Shown here in pieces: positions 1 through 4,868 of a stretch of 5,075 nt of DNA. The stretch covers positions 1 to 5,075 of the forward strand of contig CAMIIY010000182.1 in NCBI GenBank assembly GCA_946221045.1, read 5' to 3'. A model generated the notes under the pieces. That model did not search any database. It was not told where the DNA came from and was given only the letters and a program-made list of their open reading frames with translations. How positions within the stretch are numbered: position 1 is the stretch's first letter; every line of letters starts with the position of its first letter. This stretch comes from an uncultured Oceanospirillaceae bacterium (GTDB taxonomy: Bacteria; Pseudomonadota; Gammaproteobacteria; Pseudomonadales; Balneatricaceae). Both the position numbers and the translations under genes were made by a program.

Positions 1-542
1 CCCTGATTGTGTTGGGTGACAGCCTGTCTGCCGCCTATAAAATGGCACCGGAACAGGGCTGGGTTGCCCTGCTTGAACAGCGCCTGCAGGAAGAAGGGTA
101 TGACCTGCCCGTGCTGAACGCGAGTGTCAGTGGTGATACGACGCAGAACGGTATTGCCCGCCTGCAGCAGCTGCTTGAGCAGCAGTCACCTGACATCGTG
201 GTGATTGAGCTGGGGGGCAATGATGGTTTGAGGGGGATGCCGCCGTTGCTGATCCGGCGTAACCTGCAAAAACTGATTGATATGGCGGAAGATGCCGGTG
301 CGCAGGTATTGCTACTGGGTATTCAGATACCCACCAATTATGGGCCGGCTTATACCCGTCAGTTCACTGCCATCTATCCGGATCTGGCCGATGATAATGA
401 TATCCCGCTGGTGCCTTTCTTTATGCAGTCGGTGGCGCTAAAACCTGAGTTAATGCAACAGGATGGCATTCATCCGAATGCTGAAGCGCAGCCTTATCTG
501 GTGGAGGCGGTATGGCCACACCTGACCCCGCTGCTGAATTGA
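1..542 (+). CDS. tesA: TesA-like SGNH esterase / lysophospholipase (5' truncated)
   Basis: This is the 3' part of a GDSL/SGNH-family hydrolase most like E. coli TesA, a periplasmic acyl-CoA thioesterase I / protease I / lysophospholipase L1 that cleaves thioester and ester bonds of long acyl chains. The reading frame is open from the left edge (first full codon at 3), giving 179 visible residues. All four SGNH blocks are present: GDSLS with the nucleophile Ser codon at 21-23, SGDT with the oxyanion Gly at 132-134, GGNDGLRG with Asn at 219-221, and DGIHPN with catalytic Asp at 462-464 and His at 471-473. Mature E. coli TesA is about 180 residues, so what is missing is probably little more than the signal peptide, and export cannot be checked here. 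The GTG at 9 lies inside the conserved strand before GDS and is not a credible start. The gene converges on sodB. Family assignment is firm; exact substrate is not. Confidence 0.93.
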   Translation, partial: LIVLGDSLSAAYKMAPEQGWVALLEQRLQEEGYDLPVLNASVSGDTTQNGIARLQQLLEQQSPDIVVIELGGNDGLRGMPPLLIRRNLQKLIDMAEDAGAQVLLLGIQIPTNYGPAYTRQFTAIYPDLADDNDIPLVPFFMQSVALKPELMQQDGIHPNAEAQPYLVEAVWPHLTPLLN

Positions 543-549
543 AGACACA

Positions 550-577
550 AAAAAAGCCGCTATCAAGCGGCTTTTTT
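550..577. terminator. Bidirectional rho-independent terminator between tesA and sodB
   Basis: An A-tract runs into GCCGC (556-560), followed by loop TATCAA, GCGGC (567-571) and six T (572-577). The flanking A and T runs also pair, so on either strand the hairpin is followed by a U-tract. It starts 8 bases after the tesA stop and ends 13 bases from the sodB stop, as expected for a terminator shared by two converging genes. Confidence 0.93.
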
Positions 578-590
578 GATAGAGATTCGA

Positions 591-1172
591 TTACGCCAGG
601 TTAGCGTTAGCGAAGTCCCAGTTTACCAGCGCCCAGAAGGCTTTCAGGTAGTCAGGACGCACGTTACGGTAATCGATGTAGTAGGCGTGTTCCCACAGGT
701 CACAGGTCAGCAGTGCAGTCTGGCCAGCGGTCATTGGGGTACCGGCATTGCTGGTGTTAACGATTTCCAGAGAACCGTCAGCGTTTTTAACCAGCCAGGT
801 CCAGCTGGAGCCGAAGTTGTTCACAGCTTTGTCGTTGAACTCTTCCTGGAATGCGGCAAAAGAGCCCCATTTGGCGTTGATCGCATCAGCAACCGCGCCG
901 GTCGGTTCGCCACCACCGTTTGGTGACAGGCAGTTCCAGTAGAACGTGTGGTTCCAGATCTGAGCAGCGTTGTTGAAAACACCGCCAGCAGGTGCAGAAG
1001 TGATGATCTCTTCCAGTGTTTTACCTTCATACTCGCTGCCTGGAACCAGACCGTTCAGCTTCACAACATAGGTGTTGTGGTGTTTGCCGTGGTGGTAATC
1101 CAGGGTTTCAGAAGAGATGTGGGGTTCCAGTGCATCCTTTGCATAGGGCAGCGGTGGCAGTTCAAAGCTCAT
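591..1172 (-). CDS. sodB: Iron superoxide dismutase SodB
   Basis: This 193-aa protein is a cytoplasmic Fe-dependent superoxide dismutase, converting superoxide to hydrogen peroxide and oxygen. E. coli SodB is also 193 aa, and conserved stretches run the full length. Metal ligands by position are His27, His75 (in NHTFYW), Asp158 and His162 (in [13 protein letters not shown]). Gln71 in the FNNAAQ segment and Ala143 in SNAGTP match the iron-type pattern; in manganese enzymes the active-site Gln comes from the C-terminal half. One residue is inserted near 60 relative to E. coli. The ATG at 1170-1172 is set by a strong Shine-Dalgarno AAGGTGAG (1176-1183) and by the canonical MSFELP start. It is monocistronic, between a shared terminator and a divergent promoter region. 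E. coli sodB is controlled by iron through Fur and the RyhB RNA; nothing here proves the same control. Confidence 0.98.
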   Translation of the reverse strand: MSFELPPLPYAKDALEPHISSETLDYHHGKHHNTYVVKLNGLVPGSEYEGKTLEEIITSAPAGGVFNNAAQIWNHTFYWNCLSPNGGGEPTGAVADAINAKWGSFAAFQEEFNDKAVNNFGSSWTWLVKNADGSLEIVNTSNAGTPMTAGQTALLTCDLWEHAYYIDYRNVRPDYLKAFWALVNWDFANANLA

Positions 1173-1223
1173 AGTCTCACCTTAGAATAAGTCGTATACG
1201 GAAAGATCGGGTTATCAAATACC

Positions 1224-1252
1224 GTTATGGGGCCCGGTTACATGACATTCAA
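1224..1252 (-). promoter_or_regulatory. Candidate sigma-70 promoter for sodB
   Basis: On the minus strand, TTGAAT (1247-1252, four of six consensus bases) is followed after 17 bases by CATAAC (1224-1229, four of six). Transcription would start near 1217, leaving a leader of about 45 nt before the sodB ATG. A further TATTAT (1285-1290) and a TATAAG (1270-1275) lie upstream without good -35 partners. The choice is tentative. Confidence 0.4.
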
Positions 1253-1275
1253 GGGCAGTTACCGGACTTCTTATA

Positions 1276-1295
1276 GGTGCAGAAATAATAGCACC
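1276..1295. repeat. Inverted repeat GGTGC-N10-GCACC upstream of sodB
   Basis: GGTGC at 1276-1280 and GCACC at 1291-1295 form perfect 5-bp arms, with an A/T-rich 10-base centre that includes a TATTAT on the minus strand. The layout resembles a dimeric regulator site, but short arms like these arise by chance. No regulator can be named. Confidence 0.3.
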
Positions 1296-1330
1296 CTGTC
1301 TGTGGCTTTTCATGGTACAAAAAGTGTGTG

Positions 1331-1345
1331 TTTTGCGGCGCAAAA
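1331..1345. repeat. 15-bp palindrome in the sodB / small-ORF divergent region
   Basis: TTTTGCG and CGCAAAA are perfect 7-bp arms around a single G (1338). A loop of one base makes an RNA hairpin terminator unlikely, so a DNA-binding site is the more natural reading. It lies about 160 bases upstream of the sodB ATG and about 95 bases upstream of the small ORF, so it could act on either. It matches no operator I can name. Confidence 0.4.
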
Positions 1346-1437
1346 AAAGGTTGCGACTAAAGTGTGCTGCATCCGGGCGTGAATAACCCATAGAATGCCG
1401 GGTCTGTACCGGAAGCTGCCAAAGAGAGTTTTGATTT

Positions 1438-1722
1438 ATGTATAAAGTACTTATCTGGATTGCCATTGTTGCGCTGGGGGTGCTGGTGATCAAAACTCAG
1501 TTCCTGACCTCCAGTACTTTCACGCCTTTTAAACAGAGCTGCCTGCAGATTGAGGGTGCGACTGAGGCCCGCTGCGACTGCCTGTCTCGTTATGTGCACA
1601 AGCACTTCAGTGACAATGACGTAAAACTGATTATGGCTGATCAGGTAAGAGAGCCCGCCTTTAAAGCCAAGGTTAATGAAGTGATCTCTCTGGGTTTTCA
1701 GAGCTGCGCGGCTGAAGAGTGA
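1438..1722 (+). CDS. Small membrane-anchored four-cysteine protein of unknown function
   Basis: I do not recognise this 94-aa protein. Residues 4-18 are strongly hydrophobic, followed by Lys19, which reads as an N-terminal membrane anchor or uncleaved signal; no lipobox or clear cleavage site is visible. The rest is soluble, with four cysteines at 35, 46, 48 and 90 (C-x10-C-x-C-x41-C), suitable for two disulfides if the domain faces the periplasm. A GAGAG ribosome site (1424-1428) lies nine bases before the ATG, and TAGAAT (1391-1396) could be a -10 box, although no good -35 lies at the right distance. The 3' end overlaps the convergent cysQ gene by 25 bases. A good ribosome site, sensible composition and the anchor-plus-cysteine design argue that it is real. 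Topology and function are inference. Confidence 0.72.
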   Translation: MYKVLIWIAIVALGVLVIKTQFLTSSTFTPFKQSCLQIEGATEARCDCLSRYVHKHFSDNDVKLIMADQVREPAFKAKVNEVISLGFQSCAAEE

Positions 1723-2537
1723 CCCGGTTGTTGCAGCAGCTCGACCGGAAACAGAGGGTCGGCGGCTGCAAAAAAGGCCGGATTTATCAATGAGTCCCTT
1801 TCGTTATAGCGCAGTGGTTTTAGCGTTGCTGCATTGACTAACCGGCCGCCAGCCGCTTCCAGCAGTGCCTGACCGGCTGCCGTATCCCATTCGCTGGTGG
1901 GGAACAGCCGAGGGTAGAAGTCGGCATGACCCTCGGCGAGAAGACAGAACTTCAGCGCACTTCCGGCATGCAGCGAATCAATATGCTGGAACTGTTTCTG
2001 CACCTTTTTCAGTAACGCGGTGTTCGCCTGTTGGCCGTGGCGTCGGCTTTCGGCCACAACCAGGGTATCGCTGAGCAGACGGCTGCGGATATGCGCGGCG
2101 GTTTTGCCGGGTTCACGTTTGAAGGCTCCCAACTGGCGGCTGCCCCAATAGGCCGTGCCACTGAGAGGGATATAGATCATACCCAGCACCGGTTCGTGCG
2201 CTTCGATCAGTGCAATATTGATCGTGAATTCACCGTTACGATGGATAAACTCTTTGGTGCCGTCCAACGGATCTATACACCAGAACAAAGGCCACTGCTG
2301 TCGGGTAGCAAGCGAGATGTCGGCGGCTTCTTCACTGAGCTGAGGCAGGCCGGGTGTCAGTTTTAATAAACCGTCGTGAATAATCTCATGGGCTTTGAGG
2401 TCTGCTGCCGTGACCGGTGAGTGGTCGGACTTGATCTGAATATTGAAATCCGCAGAGCGATATACATCCAGAATGGCGCTGGCCGCCTGATGGCAGATAG
2501 CGAGCAGTGGTTCAATTAATCTGGCGTGGTCAAGCAT
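1698..2537 (-). CDS. cysQ: 3'(2'),5'-bisphosphate nucleotidase CysQ
   Basis: This 279-aa protein belongs to the inositol monophosphatase-like family of Mg-dependent, lithium-sensitive phosphatases and is closest to CysQ. CysQ removes the 3' phosphate from PAP (3'-phosphoadenosine 5'-phosphate), a toxic by-product of PAPS reduction in sulfate assimilation. Metal-site motifs are in order: SPVTAAD (40-46), SEE (68-70), the signature DPLDGTKEF (Asp89, Asp92, Thr94) and SEWDTAAG (215-222) with Asp218. The stretch KEFIHRNGEFTINIALI is typical of CysQ rather than SuhB. E. coli CysQ is about 246 aa, so this one is longer, partly through a C-terminal tail after the family core. The ATG is supported by GAGGTGT (2541-2547) just upstream. 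The gene is divergent from yrfG; cysQ and yrfG are also near each other in pseudomonads. Its 3' end overlaps the preceding small gene by 25 bases, tail to tail. Confidence 0.95.
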   Translation of the reverse strand: MLDHARLIEPLLAICHQAASAILDVYRSADFNIQIKSDHSPVTAADLKAHEIIHDGLLKLTPGLPQLSEEAADISLATRQQWPLFWCIDPLDGTKEFIHRNGEFTINIALIEAHEPVLGMIYIPLSGTAYWGSRQLGAFKREPGKTAAHIRSRLLSDTLVVAESRRHGQQANTALLKKVQKQFQHIDSLHAGSALKFCLLAEGHADFYPRLFPTSEWDTAAGQALLEAAGGRLVNAATLKPLRYNERDSLINPAFFAAADPLFPVELLQQPGHSSAAQL

Positions 2538-2566
2538 AGGACACCTCGTACAACACCCGCCTGGGA

Positions 2567-2576
2567 CCGCTAGCGG
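2567..2576. repeat. Perfect 10-bp palindrome in the cysQ leader
   Basis: CCGCTAGCGG is self-complementary and lies 30 bases upstream of the cysQ ATG, between that gene's ribosome site and its likely promoter. In the cysQ transcript it could form only a short hairpin. As DNA it could be a small operator. Chance is quite possible. Confidence 0.3.
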
Positions 2577-2580
2577 AAAC

Positions 2581-2614
2581 GCTTATGATAAAGGTAATGC
2601 CTGTGTGCATAAGC
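2581..2614. repeat. 7-bp inverted repeat between cysQ and yrfG
   Basis: GCTTATG (2581-2587) and CATAAGC (2608-2614) are perfect inverted arms separated by 20 bases, about 27 bases centre to centre. The left arm overlaps a possible minus-strand -10 for cysQ (TATCAT, 2585-2590). This divergent region of 180 bases otherwise holds no gene; nudE, often found here in relatives, is not present. Confidence 0.35.
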
Positions 2615-2658
2615 ATAGTTTCCCGTGCGGTTTTGTGGTGCAAACAGTGGTATTTTTC

Positions 2659-2686
2659 TTTTCATAACGCCGGGCGAGGGTATACT
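2659..2686 (+). promoter_or_regulatory. Sigma-70-type promoter for yrfG-hslR
   Basis: TTTTCA (2659-2664, four of six) and TATACT (2681-2686, five of six) are separated by 16 bases. The start would fall near 2693, giving a leader of about 25 nt to the ATG at 2718. This position supports 2718 as the yrfG start, because a start at 2625 would lie upstream of the promoter. Confidence 0.6.
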
Positions 2687-2717
2687 GATTTTATGCACAC
2701 ATACAAAAACGTACACC

Positions 2718-3380
2718 ATGGTTGACTGGCAAGAGATAGAAACTGTCCTGCTGGATATGGACGGGACACTGCTGGACCTGCATTTTGACAGCCATTTCTG
2801 GCTGGAGCATCTACCGCTGCGGTATGCAGAAATACATCAACTGGATCCGGATGAAGCACGAAACTGGCTGCATGAACGGATTATTCAGGAGCAGGGTCAT
2901 CTGCACTGGTACTGCATCGATTACTGGACCCGTGAACTGGATGTGCCAATCAATGCGCTGAAACTTGAGGTGGCTGACCGGATTGCATTCAGACCCCATG
3001 TACAGGATTTTCTGGCAGAGCTGAAACGGCAGAACATCCGCAGTGTGATCGTGACCAATGCCCATCAGGACAGCCTGATGCTGAAAATCAGGCAGACAGG
3101 ACTGGATCAGCTGGTGGATCGGGTGATCTGCTCACATGACCTCGGTTTGCCTAAAGAAGATGTGCGGTTCTGGGACAGACTGCTGGAGCTTGAAACCTTT
3201 GATGCTGAGCATACGTTGCTGGTGGACGACAGCCTGCCGGTGTTGCAAAGTGCGCGGCAATACGGCATCCGTTATCTGTTATCCATCTATCAGCCGGACA
3301 GTGAAAAGCCGCATCGCCAGATCGATGAGTTTGCTGCGATCCATCACTTCAATGAAATTTTTCCGGATAAAACACGCTGA
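2718..3380 (+). CDS. yrfG: HAD-family GMP/IMP nucleotidase, YrfG type
   Basis: This 220-aa protein is a haloacid dehalogenase-superfamily phosphatase closest to E. coli YrfG, a 5'-nucleotidase preferring GMP and IMP. The four HAD motifs are visible: DMDGT (nucleophile Asp13, general acid Asp15), VTNAH (Thr113), Lys146 in GLPKED, and VDDS (Asp170, Asp171). The helical cap holds HWYCIDYW (63-70), matching the NWYCLDYW of YrfG. The frame stays open upstream to a GTG at 2625, but ATG 2718 begins the protein just before the first strand as in YrfG, and the promoter lies between the two. No convincing Shine-Dalgarno precedes 2718. The stop abuts the hslR ATG (TGAATG, zero spacing), and yrfG-hslR-hslO is also the E. 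coli order. Family is certain; substrate preference is by homology. Confidence 0.93.
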   Translation: MVDWQEIETVLLDMDGTLLDLHFDSHFWLEHLPLRYAEIHQLDPDEARNWLHERIIQEQGHLHWYCIDYWTRELDVPINALKLEVADRIAFRPHVQDFLAELKRQNIRSVIVTNAHQDSLMLKIRQTGLDQLVDRVICSHDLGLPKEDVRFWDRLLELETFDAEHTLLVDDSLPVLQSARQYGIRYLLSIYQPDSEKPHRQIDEFAAIHHFNEIFPDKTR

Positions 3381-3773
3381 ATGACCGAACACGACGATAA
3401 AATTCGACTGGATAAATGGCTTTGGGCCGCACGTTTCTACAAGACCCGCGCCATTGCTAAGCAGATGATCGAGGGTGGCAAGGTGCACTATAACGGTCAG
3501 CGAACCAAGTGCAGCCGGCATGTTGAGGTAGGAGCGGAAATTCAGGTCAGACAGGGTTTTGAAGAGAAAACGGTCGTGGTCAAAGCGTTGTCAGACCAGC
3601 GGCGCGGCGCGCCCGAAGCGCAAAAACTCTATCAGGAAACCGACAAGAGCCTTAAGTTGCGTGAACAACATGCCGCTGAGCGGAAGGTGAATGGCTGCAG
3701 CCTGAACCCGCGCCATCGACCTAACAAAAAAGAGCGTCGGCAGATTGTGTCTTTCAAGGATCAGGCGGGTTGA
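3381..3773 (+). CDS. hslR: Heat shock protein 15 (Hsp15), S4-domain ribosome rescue factor
   Basis: This 130-aa basic protein matches Hsp15. In E. coli Hsp15 binds the free 50S ribosomal subunit carrying a stalled nascent chain with tRNA and helps recycle it. The S4 RNA-binding domain covers roughly residues 8-68, opening with IRLDKWLWAARFYKTR and including the GGKVHYNG turn. A charged C-terminal tail follows, with the RPNKKERRQI segment near 112-121, a hallmark of the family; E. coli Hsp15 is 133 aa. The ATG follows the yrfG stop with no gap and there is only a weak GGA-type ribosome site inside yrfG, so translation is probably coupled to yrfG. No separate promoter was seen; a heat-shock promoter, if any, would have to lie inside yrfG. 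Confidence 0.96.
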   Translation: MTEHDDKIRLDKWLWAARFYKTRAIAKQMIEGGKVHYNGQRTKCSRHVEVGAEIQVRQGFEEKTVVVKALSDQRRGAPEAQKLYQETDKSLKLREQHAAERKVNGCSLNPRHRPNKKERRQIVSFKDQAG

Positions 3774-3784
3774 GTTTTACCCCT

Positions 3785-3812
3785 CCGACAGCTGAAAACC
3801 TTGTGATAAAAT
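3785..3812 (+). promoter_or_regulatory. Candidate extended -10 promoter for hslO
   Basis: CCGACA (3785-3790, four of six) and TAAAAT (3807-3812, five of six) are 16 bases apart, and a TG at 3804-3805 makes it an extended -10. The start would be near 3819, about 25 nt before the hslO ATG. It suggests hslO can be transcribed apart from yrfG-hslR. A sigma-32 match is not convincing. Confidence 0.55.
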
Positions 3813-3843
3813 GGCCGCTTTAATTTGGTAATCCAGTCCCGGT

Positions 3844-4716
3844 ATGAGTAACCCAGATCAGATTCAACGCATCCTGTTTGATAACCTTGATGTGCGCGGT
3901 GTTGTCGCCGGTCTGCAGCAGACCTGCACGGATAACTTCATTAATCACAGCTACCCGCCGCGCATTCGTCAGATTCTGGGTGAGATGCTGGCGGCTGTGA
4001 GCCTGCTCAGTTCAAGTCTTAAGTTTGATGGTCGTCTTATTCTGCAGGCGCAGGGTGCGGGCCAGATTCGTCTACTGCTCGCGGAATGTACCCATCAGAA
4101 TAACCTCCGGGCGATTGCCCGTTTCGATGAAGCACCAGCCGATGACAGTGCTTTCTCTGATCTGCTGCAGGAAGGTCAGTTGATCCTGACGCTGGAGCCA
4201 GAAAAGGGCAACCGCTATCAGGGTATTGTGCCGCTGGAAGCAGAGACGCTGTCAGGCTGTCTGGAAGCGTATTTTGCCGCTTCAGAACAGTTACCGACAC
4301 AGGTGCATCTGGCCTGTGATGGTGAACGTGCAGCCGGCTTTATGTTGCAGGTTCTGCCTGCGGCGGGTACGGGCGCAGAGGACTGGTCGCATATCAGTCA
4401 ACTGGGTGCGACGCTGAAATCTGAAGAGTTGTTGCAGCTGGATAATGAGACGCTGCTATACCGGTTGTTTCATCAGGAAAGCTGTCGTCTGTATGAACCA
4501 GAAGCACTGCGTTTCCGCTGTACCTGTTCGCGTGAACGCAGTGCAGCATCACTGAAAATGCTGGATCCGGACGAGCTGCATCAGCTATTGGCAGAGCAGG
4601 GTGAAATTGCGGTAGATTGTCAGTTCTGCAACGCCCATTACCGTTTTGATGCAGCAGATATTGAAGCCCTGTTTTCGCCAGATGGAACGGCGGACTCTTC
4701 GGGCCAGTTACACTGA
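3844..4716 (+). CDS. hslO: Redox-regulated holdase chaperone Hsp33
   Basis: This 290-aa cytoplasmic protein is Hsp33, which holds unfolding proteins during oxidative stress combined with heat. E. coli Hsp33 is 292 aa. The N-terminal substrate-binding domain includes RILFDNLDVRG (9-19), LKFDG (59-63) and the GNRYQGIVPLE stretch. The C-terminal zinc redox switch is intact: Cys226-x-Cys228 in FRCTCSRER and Cys259-x2-Cys262 in DCQFCNAHY. In the reduced protein these four hold zinc; oxidation releases it and activates the chaperone. The Cys that follows SRER in E. coli is Ser233 here, and five additional cysteines lie at 28, 82, 139, 158 and 214. The ATG at 3844 gives the normal family start, yet no Shine-Dalgarno is visible before it (the preceding bases are GTCCCGGT). 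It lies 70 bases after hslR with its own candidate promoter, and pckA follows, as in E. coli. Confidence 0.97.
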   Translation: MSNPDQIQRILFDNLDVRGVVAGLQQTCTDNFINHSYPPRIRQILGEMLAAVSLLSSSLKFDGRLILQAQGAGQIRLLLAECTHQNNLRAIARFDEAPADDSAFSDLLQEGQLILTLEPEKGNRYQGIVPLEAETLSGCLEAYFAASEQLPTQVHLACDGERAAGFMLQVLPAAGTGAEDWSHISQLGATLKSEELLQLDNETLLYRLFHQESCRLYEPEALRFRCTCSRERSAASLKMLDPDELHQLLAEQGEIAVDCQFCNAHYRFDAADIEALFSPDGTADSSGQLH

Positions 4717-4721
4717 TTTAT

Positions 4722-4750
4722 CTGGCCTGCCCGCTTGCCGGGCGAGCCAG
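4722..4750 (+). terminator. GC-rich hairpin after hslO, possible terminator
   Basis: Arms 4722-4733 and 4739-4750 pair over 12 positions with one C-A mismatch and one T-G wobble, closing a 5-base loop. It begins five bases after the hslO stop, but no T-run follows (CGATTATTGG), so it is a poor intrinsic terminator. It could protect the 3' end or assist rho-dependent termination. Confidence 0.5.
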
Positions 4751-4784
4751 CGATTATTGGATGGTACTTTGTGCTTTTTTTGTG

Positions 4785-4790
4785 CATAAT
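4785..4790 (+). promoter_or_regulatory. Candidate -10 element for pckA
   Basis: CATAAT (five of six) follows a T-rich stretch and lies downstream of the hslO hairpin. No convincing -35 sits 16-18 bases upstream; TTGGAT at 4757-4762 is 22 bases away, which suggests activator dependence or a wrong call. A start near 4797 would give a leader of about 72 nt. Confidence 0.4.
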
Positions 4791-4840
4791 ACGCCTCCTC
4801 AAATTCCGGCACCTAGACCACAAGTTAATAGGTAACGTTA

Positions 4841-4856
4841 TTGGCGCCTAAGCCAA
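4841..4856 (+). promoter_or_regulatory. Leader hairpin next to the pckA ribosome site
   Basis: TTGGC (4841-4845) pairs with GCCAA (4852-4856) around loop GCCTAA. The 3' arm runs into the Shine-Dalgarno AAGGGA (4855-4860), so the stem could partly limit ribosome access. It is a short stem of five pairs and a regulatory role is inference. Confidence 0.3.
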
Positions 4857-4868
4857 GGGAAACCAGTA

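Noticed and set aside
576..926. 116-codon open frame on the plus strand opposite sodB
   Set aside because: It lies wholly antisense to a firmly identified sodB, its start falls in the terminator, and the product resembles no protein family. The other open frames opposite or inside sodB (748-942, 821-1030, 948-1190) fail for the same reason.
1215..1605. Minus-strand open frames across the sodB / small-gene intergenic region
   Set aside because: They overlap the candidate promoter region and the small gene, have no ribosome site and no recognisable domain.
1865..2366. Plus-strand open frames antisense to cysQ
   Set aside because: They shadow conserved cysQ codons, have arginine- and glycine-rich artefact-like composition and no ribosome site.
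2532..2618. Direct repeat AAGCATAG (2532-2539 and 2611-2618)
   Set aside because: One copy includes the cysQ start codon; two 8-base matches at this spacing are easily chance and there is no mobile element around.
2625..2717. N-terminal extension of yrfG from a GTG start
   Set aside because: The extra 31 residues match nothing in the YrfG family, and the likely promoter (2659-2686) lies inside them.
2693..2725. Ten-codon upstream open frame overlapping the yrfG start
   Set aside because: Its ATG falls right at the predicted transcription start and has no ribosome site. A ten-codon frame is expected by chance.
3781..3812. Sigma-32 heat-shock promoter for hslO
   Set aside because: GCTGAAAA resembles the -35 weakly, but no CCCCAT-type -10 follows at the right distance; the sigma-70-type match is better.
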